Below are positions 22,122-32,625 of a DNA stretch of 64,000 bases, in pieces (within the stretch, counting starts at the first letter, position 1; each line of letters opens with the position of its first letter). Position numbers and translations under genes: made by a program. The stretch lies in contig BDGG01000001.1 in the NCBI GenBank assembly GCA_001949185.1, positions 6,059,353 through 6,123,352 of the forward strand, in the 5' to 3' direction. The notes below the pieces were generated by a model that saw only the letters and a list, made by a program, of their open reading frames with translations, ran no database searches and was not told the DNA's origin. The stretch comes from Ramazzottius varieornatus. Lineage: Eukaryota > Tardigrada > Eutardigrada > Parachela > Ramazzottiidae.

Positions 22122-23240
22122 ATGCTTCGACACTTTCTTTCACGCAAGATCTTTCACCATATCCTCGCTCTCCTGTTGATCGCCATCCAAGCCGCAGTCC
22201 TCAACTACTTTCTCATCTCCCTAAACGCCGACGCTGACTACGGCCGGTATTTATATTTCTGGATTGCCGCAGACATCGTCGTCGTTGTCTCATTTATCGC
22301 TTCCTTTTATTACGGCTTGCGGTACGGAAAAGCCCACGAAGATGATCTCAAATACTCGCCGACCAATCCCGAACAAGCGAAAGATCCCCACCACTTGCCT
22401 CTTAGACACCTCGGAGTTCTTCCCTACGGATGGCTAAGTTGGTTAGTGTACAGTGTGGTCTTAGTGGCCAAGATCGTCACATGCTTCAAGACGTTTGGTT
22501 CGCGGTTGACGTCGGAACATAAAATCCACGTTAATTTCCTGGAGTTCACGCTTGGTGGAACAGCGGCGGTGTTTATCGCTTTCTTGAACGGCACTTGTGA
22601 ATTGAGTAATTATACACAGAAGCATTATTTACGTTGGATGCAACACTACGTTTTGCTTGAACTGATCGATTGTGTCGAGTTCCTGACGCTGTTATTTTCG
22701 TCTGTCGAGTTCGGTCCTGAAGAGGGCGTCTTACCACCTGCATTGCGCGAAGTGATACTGGTGTTCGCTTGTATCAACATCATCTCGCCGACGTTGGCGT
22801 TATACCGTGTCAGTGCGCGACATAATCGTCATCCGGAACGGCGGAATCGTTTCTTCCTGACGCAAACCTTGATCGGTACGCTGTTCGGTAACATCCCGTA
22901 CTTCATCGTACGCGTGTACCTATGGCATGCACACAACTTCCTGACGGGATTGTTCACTATGAAGAACTTAATTGGTATCATCCAGGATTCACAGGAACTG
23001 TTTGAGTATATGCGTGAGCTGAAAGAGAATGGAGGGACCGACGACACACAGCTGGACACAGACGACGGCTCGGCGCTGAAGAAGATGCTACGCAAGGAAA
23101 CCAAGAGGGCGCTTCCAGTCTTTGCGGATGCCGAGAAGGAAGACAGTCGCGGGTCTTCGCAATTGAAAGCTAATCTCTTGGAGGGGCCGGGACTTGATGC
23201 CAGAGCTCAAGAGCTTCGGTACATCGATATCGATCCATGA
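22122..23240 (+). CDS. Intronless multipass membrane protein, TMEM121-like layout, 372 aa
   Basis: One exon begins at ATG 22122 (MLRHFLSRKI); the upstream part of the frame opens at a TTG. Hydrophobic segments lie near residues 9-30, 44-65, 105-125, 145-165, 180-200, 210-230 and 250-275, followed by an acidic, charged C-terminal tail of about 90 residues (ENGGTDDTQLDTDDG, then KKMLRKETKR). The order LLELIDCVEF, then ISPTLALYRVS, then IPYFIVRVYLWH..FTMKN resembles the TMEM121/CECR6 family (LDLLDMQ, LPCVALSEVS, ..FVGKN). That assignment is by eye and tentative. No intron, unlike its neighbours, so it could have arisen by retroposition, or simply be a single-exon gene. Confidence 0.6.
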   Translation: MLRHFLSRKIFHHILALLLIAIQAAVLNYFLISLNADADYGRYLYFWIAADIVVVVSFIASFYYGLRYGKAHEDDLKYSPTNPEQAKDPHHLPLRHLGVLPYGWLSWLVYSVVLVAKIVTCFKTFGSRLTSEHKIHVNFLEFTLGGTAAVFIAFLNGTCELSNYTQKHYLRWMQHYVLLELIDCVEFLTLLFSSVEFGPEEGVLPPALREVILVFACINIISPTLALYRVSARHNRHPERRNRFFLTQTLIGTLFGNIPYFIVRVYLWHAHNFLTGLFTMKNLIGIIQDSQELFEYMRELKENGGTDDTQLDTDDGSALKKMLRKETKRALPVFADAEKEDSRGSSQLKANLLEGPGLDARAQELRYIDIDP

Positions 23241-23277
23241 AAGACCTGATAAACGCAATGAACCGCAAAGTCCTGAT

Positions 23278-23728
23278 TTATAGTGTGGGAGAATCCGAAG
23301 GAAGGTGCCGCACATAACACAAGCTTGGGATCCCGGAGATCGACGCATCAATCAACCACTCAAATGGACTGATTTTGATACCGAATTTCTGGGTTTTCAG
23401 AATTATATTTTTCAGAATTTGTTCTTGCCGAATGACAAATTTGTTTTCATCTGCCAAAAAGATCACGCCCACTAATCTGGGTTTTGCTTTCGCTTCGAAA
23501 CAGACAACGTCCATTCCCTTTTTCAGCACCCGTGCACTCCTCTTTGTCCCAATTTTGAAGAAATATTTCTCGGTCAATCATGTAATACACTGCCTTTGTT
23601 CTGTACTCTCCCTGGAAATTTGAGACTTTGTAATGAGGCGAAAGACTCTCCCGCGTGGTTAGAGACCATTCTCGTTGCTTTTGTTGCAGTGCAACGACTT
23701 GTTTCAATACTCCATGTACGACGTACAA
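23278..23728 (-). pseudogene. Possible decayed minus-strand coding segment
   Basis: Two overlapping minus frames (23447-23728 and 23278-23577) each read like soluble protein (EYRTKAVYYMIDREI; GMDVVCFEAKAKPRLVGVIF then LADENKFVIRQEQ). They would join across a frameshift near 23560. I recognise no family. The segment is close behind the upstream gene's 3' end. Confidence 0.25.
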
Positions 23729-24074
23729 CTGACGCGAAGTACCTCCCCCTTAGCTATTTTTATAGCCTCATCTGATACACAGAAATACAGAGTGTGAGTA
23801 TACAAAGAGTGGAAATTCTGCTTGCTTTTATTCTCCGTTGCCGTCGATAGAGCGTGAAAGACTGTGAAGCTGTATCAGCACATTTCTTGCCGATCTACAC
23901 TGTGTCAGTATTGCTGATCTAGTAATTTTCTCCTGCTGCACTTTCAAGTTGTTGACAGATATAGTTCGTTCAACACGTTCTCCATCAGCTGTCTTTAGCT
24001 GGCTGTTCTCGTCAGGATTTACCGGTACAATCGTACCTCTTTCAACTTATAATTACCACTCTTCAAAGCCAATC

Positions 24075-26597
24075 ATGACTATCGTTACCAAGCCTCTGAC
24101 GGACGAAAAGAAGGATCTCAAACCTCTTGTTGTGGTCGACGCGGAATCTGGCTTCTTACCCGTAAGTACGATCATGTATGAATGGAATTACGTGAAAAAC
24201 TTCCTCGGTGTAGAGCTACCTCCCGAAAATACTATTCCAAGACTATAGCGAAATCTTATTATACCGTATACGAAACTGCAATGAAGCGTTACCGATACCG
24301 CGTTTTGGTTTGGCCATTCAGAACGGGATGGCGCTTTTTAGCGTTACTTGCATTCAGATGCTTGACCGATGAGCTTTTCTTGTACCCAGACAAATGTACG
24401 ATCTGGTTTGTTCCGCGAATGTTCCGGTTTACGGGGTTGACATTGTGACTGTCGACAAAGCAATGCAGAATCGCCTATTGCATATTTTCAGCTTACATCG
24501 ACGTCATTTGATGAATGTTGATCCGACAAGGGCAGATAGAAGGCACAGCTCAGCATTCTCAAAAAGACCGATTAAAATCGTTAAATGTCTGAAATGTAGG
24601 TTTGAAGTCCATCCATGTCGAGCACTTTGTTTGCACTGCAATGTGTCTTTCTGGCACCATATCTACAGCTGCAGATGGAAGTGGTGCTTTTTTGCCGCGC
24701 TACATTAACCAAGCCTAAAATTTACACCAGAAAACCAAAAGTCAACAGTCCAAAGACCACTCGAAAACCTTGGCCTGTTTACCAACTCCCTAAATTTTCT
24801 TCCGATCTTCTCTTTTTTCATTTCACCGCGGCGATAACGCCTATGTACGAAATTGAAGTGGATTAATGTTACCTGGTAGCGAGCCGATTATGCTTATCTC
24901 ATTCAAAGTGATGCCGCGGTCATAAAACCCATTTAACATTTTACAGATTAAGAAGGATGGTGTGTACGTCGACGGACAAGATGGAATGTCCACTGTCAGC
25001 GTTTCGGACGTGTCCGTCTACCAACATCCCTACAAGAAACATCGCCGCACATTCCTCCTCTGCCTGTCCCTCCTGTTGGTTCTCGCTCTAGCATGCGCCG
25101 TCACCGGGGGAATCTACCTGTACTACCGATATTCCCGACCCCAGGTACGACTACTCGTATAGGGACTTTCTCGTTGGACCCCGCTCAAGTGGCGCATTTG
25201 TACTTCACTCGACCGGTGTATGTGCGTCGCTCGTTTTAACACAAATAAACCTCGCTGAAGCGGCGCGCTTTCGTGTTGCTCAAACGTGCACATGTGCGCC
25301 ATCGCAAATGAGAGGTTTTTCTGTTGATCCTCCGTGATGTCAATGTGTCTTGTGATGTCAATGTGATGTACGTGAAATTATGAGAACAATTGGAATAGAG
25401 TGCGGACGGTGTCAAAAACGAAATGCTGGAATGTTATACCGATGGTCCTATCGGCATGCAAATTGACTAATCGATCGATGTTGTCTTTCTCCCAGGGTTA
25501 TCGAGGAAGTTGCACGATCCGCTTCAACCAGCAGCAGAGACCCATCGGGTATGCCTCTCCCTTTGAGCAGCCCCCACTCGACGGCGCAACATTCCAGCAG
25601 CACATGGATAAGCAGCAGACTCCACAAGCCGACAGCGACCTGGCCTTGGGTGAAGACCGTTCCCGCAACCGTGACAAGCCTAAGATGCGCTTCCCCGAGG
25701 CTGATCCCACTGACTCGTTTGATCCCATCACTGATCAGCTGATGGACATGCAGCGTTTGATCAACAGCTTCCAACAGCAGTTCGAGCTCGATCTCAAGAA
25801 GCAGCTGTGGGAGATCTTGCAAGTGCCGAGGGTTCCTCAACTTGGCCTCGGTCGACCGGCGCGCTTCATCCACGACTTCAGCTTGGTAATAAGCACTTAA
25901 GCGGGTTCGATTGAAACCTTGAAGGGTACTCCAAATGTAATGAGGAATACAAACAAGAACGGACAACTGATCTGCCGTCCTTTTAGAATTTGACGGCCAT
26001 CTTGGACATGCAAAGCCGTGAATGCTACGTTATGCCATTGAACAGAAGCATCATCAAGCCACCCCAAGACCTCTTCGAGTTCCTCCGCGGTTTGGAGGTT
26101 AGTGTTACAGTCCTACTCGACATACACTTCTTTGATGCTGTAGCCGAGGCTCGAAATAGTTGTCGTGCATTTGTCCAGTTGACTATTCCAGAAATTTGAT
26201 TTTGTATGGTATCATACGATCAATCTGAATGATGTATATTTTTCAATTGAGCTAGTCCTGTCTTGGCAGTTTTCTACTTATGTATGATACTCACACGTAC
26301 ATTCTGACGGTTATTTGTTCGGTATAGGATGGAACATACACGATCGACGGGAACTCGGTTCGCCAGACTTACTATACGTCACCACTCCCCGTGATGGATT
26401 ACAGCACCGTTGGTCCGTTCATCACGCGAGAATGCGGCAGATATCCCACTTGGATGCTGGTCGAGCGCGACGTCGATGCCGGCATGGACAGCGCTCAACG
26501 CCGACGACGTGCTGTCAACAAGGAGAACGTGGCCACTTTCGGCGAGTTTGTCGGAAGTTTACACACGGTCAACATCATCAAGAGCGCGCAACATTAG
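24075..26597 (+). CDS. ITM2: ITM2/BRI-family integral membrane protein with BRICHOS domain, 351 aa
   Basis: Five exons, 24075-24161, 24947-25144, 25496-25885, 25987-26097 and 26328-26597, are all joined in phase 0 by GT-AG introns. It is a type II membrane protein: a 63-residue cytoplasmic tail ending in KKHRR, a TM helix at about 64-89 (TFLLCLSLLLVLALACAVTG), a Gln/Pro-rich linker, then a BRICHOS domain starting ARFIHDFSLNLTAILDM. Conserved points are ECYVMPLNRSI, PPQDLFEFL and the paired cysteines Cys238 and Cys298. A proprotein-convertase site RRRR at 320-323, followed by a roughly 28-residue C-terminal peptide, matches the furin-processed ITM2 tail. In vertebrates ITM2B regulates APP processing; the invertebrate role is unclear. 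The protein is longer than vertebrate ITM2 (about 265 aa), because of the linker. The nearest neighbour, SUCLA2, is tail-to-tail. Confidence 0.9.
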
Positions 26598-27263
26598 ACA
26601 TAAGAGTCTATCTTTCTCAGCCATTCACACGTTGCAAAGACTGCAGTAGTGCTACAACGCTGAAGAAAAGTGATTGTATTAGCAATTGTACTTACATGGA
26701 GACATTAACATACCAAACTTTTTACTATTCCTGTTGCTTCTGACTTCTCGACTTGAAGCAGTCATTCCTTTCTTTCAAATGAAATTCCTGTTTTTATCCT
26801 GGGTATTGTTTCCTGTCTGTGCGTTTGGTTTTCCATCCATTAGTAACAAATACGATGAGTAATATTCGAGACCTTGGCAAATAGACTAAACGTCCGAGCG
26901 TGATCGTTTATCTCAAGTGGCGCACGTTCTCATTGTTATTTGGTGAGAGTATGCGCCACGTGGGGAAAAACGACCTTGTTCGATTCATTTGAAACAAGAC
27001 ACGTCCCATTTTATTGCTAAAGATCTTTTTCGGTTGTTTCACGATGATCGAGACTCCAACTCAGTGAAGGGGAAGAAATCTAGAAAGCCACAAACGTATC
27101 TGGAAAGCTATGTCAAAATACCCACGTCAAAAACACCACCCGGACAAAACCAATCACCACATTCGGGGCTCAGTAAGAATAAATAAATGCGCTCAAAGTT
27201 CACAAAAATCCATCGAAACCGTAAACTCTGTTCGTAGTAAATTATATCCATAAAAATGTTCCA
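26598..27263. other. Intergenic between ITM2-like and SUCLA2, with a short palindromic repeat
   Basis: It contains the 3' regions of both convergent genes. At 26909-26977 lies an imperfect palindrome CAAGTGGCGCACGTTCTCA ... GAGAGTATGCGCCACGTGGG. Similar units lie near 25187, 34302 and 51211. Confidence 0.6.
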
Positions 27264-29508
27264 TTAAATAGGTAGTTCAAACTTGACATCCAAACCACCT
27301 TCTTTCGCGAGTCTGACAATCTGCGCCAGCTTTACAGCCTGTAAAATAAAACAAAACATAACATCGAGTTAGATCAAACGAACGATTTCAGGTTCACAGA
27401 ACACGAAGTTCCACAACGAAAAAACTCATTTCAATAGACCATTTTTGCAGCTTCGTCAAGATCATCAGCAGCCAGAATCTTGAGACGGCTTCCGGCAATG
27501 AGGATCTTGGCGTCATCAACGTTCGTGCCTTGAAGGCGACAAACGATAGGCACTTTGAGGTTGAGGTTCTCGGCGGCCAGAATAACGCCCTGTGCAATGA
27601 CGTCACAGCGCATAATTCCTCCGAAAATGTTCACTAACACAGCTTGCACCTGAAACGGCAACAGCATTGGTAAATTGTCAATGGAAAAGAATCTTTCAGG
27701 CCGAAATCTTCCAGACATTACGTTGGGATCTGACGTGATCAGCTTGAAGGACTCCATGACTTGCTCGGCGGTGGCGCCGCCACCAACGTCCAGGAAGTTG
27801 GCTGGTGAACCACCATGAAGCTTGATGATATCCATCCTGCAAACAACGTCCAGGTTTATTCTTTCCACACCTGGTAGCCGAAGTTTCTCAGCACCTCAGC
27901 GTAGTAAAAAAGTAGTCAAAGACTTACGTCGACATAGCCAAGCCGGCGCCGTTGACGAGACATCCGATGTTGCCATCAAGCTGGATATAATTAATCTAAA
28001 ACACAGAAAAATGCTTAGAAAAAGGGCTGCTTCACCAGGAAGCACATTGAAATTCGTACGGAGTACAACTAAACTTCACTGTCAGCGTCGGAGTAAAACT
28101 ACCGACACAATCCTCGAGTGTCACTTCTTACGTTTGATTTAGCTGCTAATTCTTCCCGAGGGTCCTCTTGACTCCAGTCTCTCATAGCGAAGACTTCTTT
28201 TTGCCGGAAGTCAGAGTTGTCGTCAAAGTTGAACTTTGCGTCGACGCAGTAGACTGCAAAGAAAGCCCAACCTACACCAGATTGAAAACATGCAATGACA
28301 GATCTTTATACTTACGTTTTCCGCTAGAGTCTTCGGCTAAGGGGTTAATTTCGATCTGGAAGAAGGGAGAGACGTTCAGAAAAACTCTGTTGATTTTCAA
28401 ACGACTTCGTGCACGAATAACGGAACAACTGACTGTGGTGGCGTCTTTACTGAGGAAAATATCATACAGTTTGACCATCATGTCCGCCGCTTGCTCCGAC
28501 AGATCCTCAAAATGACAGGACTTGGCGAACTCCAGACACTCTTCCCTCGTTACTCCTTTCTCGATGTTGATGGGCAAGGTCTTGATGGCATCGGGACTGT
28601 CTCGTGCCACATCTTCGATGTTCATTCCACCCTGCGAACTTCCAATCATCGCCGGACCCTAAAACGGAAGCTTTTCATTATACTCCCAGCTCGGTGGTAA
28701 AGCCAGTTCACCTGAGTCGCTCTGTCCATCACGATGGCAAAATAAAACTCTCTCCTGGTGAAAAGTCTTTGGCTAATCATCACTTTGTTGCAAATCCGCC
28801 CTCTTTCACCGGTCTGCTTCGTTATCAGCTTGTATCCAATCATCTTTTCCGCTACTTCCTTGGCTTCTTCGGGTCTGCAACCAATCAGCGGGTAAATATT
28901 ACTGAGCGAATCCGCAGAACGAATATTCTGTTGCGTACGAAAAGATCATTTTGACGCCAGCTTTCAGCCCCGAATCGAAGTATCCCTTTCCGCGCCCGCC
29001 TGCCAGAACTTGGGCTTTGATCATCAGGTCCTTGGATCCTGTAAGACACGGATATTCGTTAGTTACGGTGGAGGAGTCCAAAGAGACCGACGGGGATAAA
29101 TGATGAGTTATGAGGATCATTGTGCGCACCTATTTTCTCAGCTGCTCGCATGGCCTCCTCCGGAGAGCTGGCCACTTCGAATTTCGGTACAGGAACGCCA
29201 GCATCCTGCAGAATTCCCATGGACAGATATTCATGGACGGATAAATTTCGAACGTGCTGTGCGGCGAGCGAAAGCGCTGGCGATGTCTGCGAACAAATAA
29301 AAGCATTTTGCAGTTTTTGCTATTCGGACTGCCAGCAGTACTTAAGAGCCTGCATCATGTCAGGCCGTTCGGATAATAAGGACGCCCGACTGAACTAGAC
29401 TTCCAAAAACCCCACAGAAACTCGTTGCCCACTTACTTTTCTCAGTAGCTCGCAGAGTTGTCCGGTTGGTCTTCCCAAACAGTTTCCGCATTTGGACAAG
29501 AGCGACAT
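27264..29508 (-). CDS. SUCLA2: Succinyl-CoA ligase [ADP-forming] beta subunit, mitochondrial, 448 aa
   Basis: Eleven exons (minus order): 29437-29508, 29130-29286, 28939-29038, 28712-28874, 28434-28658, 28316-28355, 28132-28253, 27928-27995, 27722-27836, 27440-27649, 27264-27338. All splice phases agree and give one 449-codon frame. It forms the beta subunit of the TCA-cycle enzyme that converts succinyl-CoA and ADP to succinate and ATP in the mitochondrial matrix. A short N-terminus ([13 protein letters not shown]) is a likely targeting peptide. Then come [20 protein letters not shown], the ATP-grasp region with [37 protein letters not shown] and [15 protein letters not shown]. The ending DVKFELPI is the SUCLA2 type and unlike the GTP-specific SUCLG2. 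Start chosen at ATG 29508 because only this frame joins exon 2 in phase. It shares a divergent promoter region with OPA3. Confidence 0.95.
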
Positions 29509-30249
29509 GACTGCAAGGCAGCGAAGCCGCCGAGAAGGGAGGCGCAGATGAGGATCGTGTATGGATGGTGGAATCAGATGCTCGCACGATTATGTAAAAC
29601 GCTTACGGCGTGCATTCGCGGCGTCCTGTCAGTGTCGCTTGGTGCTGTAATAGTCGACTAATCAACAGGAATTTTCTGGAGGAGCAAACGTAGACGCTGA
29701 ATCTGAGACGTCAGGGATAAAGGGAGAGGCGAAGCTTGGGAACAACAAAAATGACCGAAAAGTTTTTCTGATTTCTAACCGAGGCCAAATTTGAAAACTA
29801 ATGGGCGGTTCTGCAGCTGCGTCAATCAAGAACCTTCGTCTGATTAATCAAATTCTGAATTTGATTGATGTGACACACTATCGTTACACATCGTTACGTA
29901 ATTGCACTGACGTTTTGTGTCCAGGGAAAATCATATTAGTTGTCTTCTTTTTTCCTCAGATTTTATTGCTCCCGGAATATTTCGTGCGCTACTGTTTTCT
30001 CAAGACTGTTCTGTTGTAGATCATCGGATCGGACTCGCGGAAAGGAGGCCGGTGAGGTGTATTGGCCGTGACTGAAACGCGAAGCAGCAGAAGGCACAAC
30101 GAAAAGATTTTCTGGATGCAGACAACCGTTTCGCCCTGATGATCTGTCGCATGATCTCACACAGCCCTTCCCGATCCCTGAACGACTTGCCACCTTTCTG
30201 AGGCTAACTCGGTCCAGAGATCACAACAGAACCTTTATCCGTCGCCGCG
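29509..30249. promoter_or_regulatory. Shared divergent promoter region of SUCLA2 and OPA3
   Basis: 741 bp separate the two start codons, which point away from each other. There is no obvious TATA box near either start and no supported gene between. A short inverted repeat AATCAAATT.CTG.AATTTGATT lies at about 29847. Shared regulation of the two mitochondrial genes is inferred from position only. Confidence 0.5.
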
Positions 30250-31075
30250 ATGGTCGTCGCGGCGTTTCCGTTGGCTAAGTTGCTCTACCTTGCCGTCCGA
30301 CAAGTCAGTAAGCCCATCGCGGCAGGGATCAAGACGCGCGCAAAGGCCAGTCCTTTCTTCAGAACGTACATTTGTATGCCTCCTGCTCAGTGTAAGTCAT
30401 AGTTTACTCAAATTGAGGAACCCGGTCACTTCCGGTTGGCGGGTGAATGTTCCAGTAAATCAAGTTGAATCTATTTTGGCAAGCTATGCTCTGGTGGTTT
30501 GGCCCCAGCCGCTCCGTTTCTCGATTGGCAGTGATCAACTGATGGCCAGCTAAACATCGTGTGAAAATCTGATTTCTTGAATTCCGATCTTTCTCGTTTC
30601 TACTTGACTGCTTGCAGTTTATCATTGGGCCGATGTGAAAATAAAGATGTGGGTGCTGAATCTTGGAAGTCCGGTGAAAGTGGCCAAGCTGAACGAAGCG
30701 CAAGCTATCGAACAAGGTGCGGAAATACTCGGTGAGACTGTGATTTTCGGCATCGCTGTCGCGTGTCTCTTCGCGGAATACGTCCGCAGTTCCCGGAAAG
30801 AAGCCGTCAAAGAAGCAGCAGCCCAGGAGCGCCTCCGAATAATGGAAGATGGGATCGTTGAAGTCGGAATGCTTGTTCAACGGCAAGACGCGCAGATTCG
30901 CGAGTTGACGAGAGCGCTGCTGACGATGAAACCCAAGAATGTAAAGATTCCGGATTACGCGCCACATGCCGTAATAGTGCAGAGGGAAAGTGAAGATGCA
31001 CCTACTGTGATACGTGTAGAACCTGATAATGGTAGCAATTTAACAGATTCTAAATCACAACAGCCCAAGAGATGA
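30250..31075 (+). CDS. OPA3: OPA3-like mitochondrial membrane protein, 199 aa
   Basis: Two exons, 30250-30391 and 30618-31075, join in phase 1 across a 226-bp intron (donor GTAAGT, acceptor TTGCAG). The N-terminus [20 protein letters not shown], then [12 protein letters not shown], is the hallmark OPA3 start, and [12 protein letters not shown] follows at the exon junction as in the family. The middle has a hydrophobic segment ([20 protein letters not shown]) and then a coiled-coil-prone Glu/Ala/Arg stretch. OPA3 is a mitochondrial membrane protein linked to mitochondrial morphology and, in people, to optic atrophy with 3-methylglutaconic aciduria. The C-terminal tail is about 20 residues longer than in vertebrates and is probably disordered. 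A long antisense frame over exon 2 is a shadow. Confidence 0.93.
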
Positions 31076-31565
31076 TGTTCTTGGCTTTTCGGATGGCTTT
31101 AAATTTTTATCAAAATGTGCTGTTTGCCGCACAGTTTGTGTTCGTTTTCCTCTTCCTTATCTTGACGTGTCCTACTCCTCGTTACTGGCTTGAAGTGCCT
31201 GGAATTTTGTTCGGATCGTTCTTACATGTGTCTGACCTTCCTTCAGTGATCCCAGATGTGGTATGGACCATAAATGCTGATGAAACTGGCCCACACAAGG
31301 TGCATGGGGGGACCGTATTTTTATATGAGATGAAGATCTTCCAATCAGATAGACGGATGACATGGTGCGTGTCTTTAGTAGGGAGGTGACCGCCGCTTTC
31401 CGCCTGCTGGCTGATTACGTACAGTCTTCTGGTCAATACGGCAGTAAATAGCAACCATCAGTCAATCAATCAATCGATACAACTGTTCCTTTTGGGAAGT
31501 TTACCGAAAGCGAAATGCCATTTCCGGACCGGAGATTCCGATTTCATTTTCTCACTTTCTTCCAG

Positions 31566-31946
31566 CTCCTCCGAGTAAACCACCTTCAACCGCCACGGTA
31601 AGTCTCTTACGAGCAATATCATATCTTACAGCTGTGTGACAGGTTGTGTTTACAGATGGAGCACAAGATGGCTAATGACGAAGACTTCGATCTCCAGAAG
31701 GGAGATATGTCGCATCATCCGAAGGGACAGAAGGACGACCAGAACCAGCGTGCCCAGGAGAAAAGAAGCAAGCATGACGGAAAGGGGGAACAGGCCGACC
31801 TAGCTACTGACCAGCTGGTGGACGAGAAGCACCATAAGACCAACGAGATGAAGAAAGAAGAGAAGAAGCATGAACACGAAGCGCACGGACGACACGACCG
31901 TGTCCACAAGGCTTCTGATTATTCCAGCCACTCTGATAATGCTTAA
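31566..31946 (+). CDS. Very hydrophilic, disordered small protein (96 aa from ATG 31656)
   Basis: An exon at 31656-31946 opens with ATG directly after a TTTACAG acceptor; a small upstream exon (31566-31597) ends at a GTAAGT donor and is either 5' UTR or codes PPSKPPSTAT. The protein is extremely charged: about half of its residues are Lys, His, Asp or Glu, with no Cys or Trp and a single Pro (for example KHDGKGEQADLATDQLVDEK, then HEHEAHGRHDRVH). This composition resembles heat-soluble, desiccation-related or chaperone-like disordered proteins, but I see no CAHS, SAHS or LEA repeat, so no family is claimed. It lies just downstream of OPA3 in the same orientation. Confidence 0.6.
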
Positions 31947-32625
31947 AAGTGCTCTTACGAGACCTCTTACGGTGCTCTGACTTTCCAGTGGTTCGTACCA
32001 TTTTTTTAATATTTTCTGGAAGAGGATTTCATCCGTTTTTATGTTTGAGGATTAAAACGCCGGACTATGGAAAATCAAAATTGGAAAATTGATCAGTTTT
32101 GCGGTGACGTCGTGGGTAAGGGAAGCCATGATGAGTAAAGTGACGTCACCTGGCGCATATTTGCGCCAACAGGACCGTCTTACGTGCGGTAAAATCTTTC
32201 GTACACTGGGCACATGTGCGCTCATTACAACACATCATCTCGTCCTCGCAGCTATTCACATGCCAGAATTTGGCAATCTTCCCTTTCTCTTGCATTTATT
32301 CCACCTCTTCCTTAGGAGTCTGGATCGCCTATTCTTCTGCTTTGCTTGCCTGGTATCTATTCGAGTACTGGCCCATCTTGTAGATGATCGTTTGCGAGGT
32401 GGGGTGAAGGACTGTATCGGCATCGCCGAAGAAGCTTCAACAGTCAAGGTGAGCCGCTAAAGGTAAAGCTGTTTGGTTGATTGAACTAAACAGCCGGCAA
32501 GAATTGATTACCGCGGTCACAAGAGGTGCGTTAAAGCGTGCTTGTGTTTTTCGCATTCCGGTCGCAGGTCTTCCTCCGTGTCGGACCTCGACCACGTTTC
32601 CAACCGTAAAAGCCTCCGGAGTCTA

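Noticed and set aside
30404-30967. 187-codon minus-strand frame opposite OPA3 exon 2
   Set aside because: It is the antisense shadow of a well-supported OPA3 exon and has no motif of its own.
31566-31946. CAHS or LEA protein
   Set aside because: The composition is similar, but no CAHS motif or LEA 11-mer repeat can be seen, so no family name is given.
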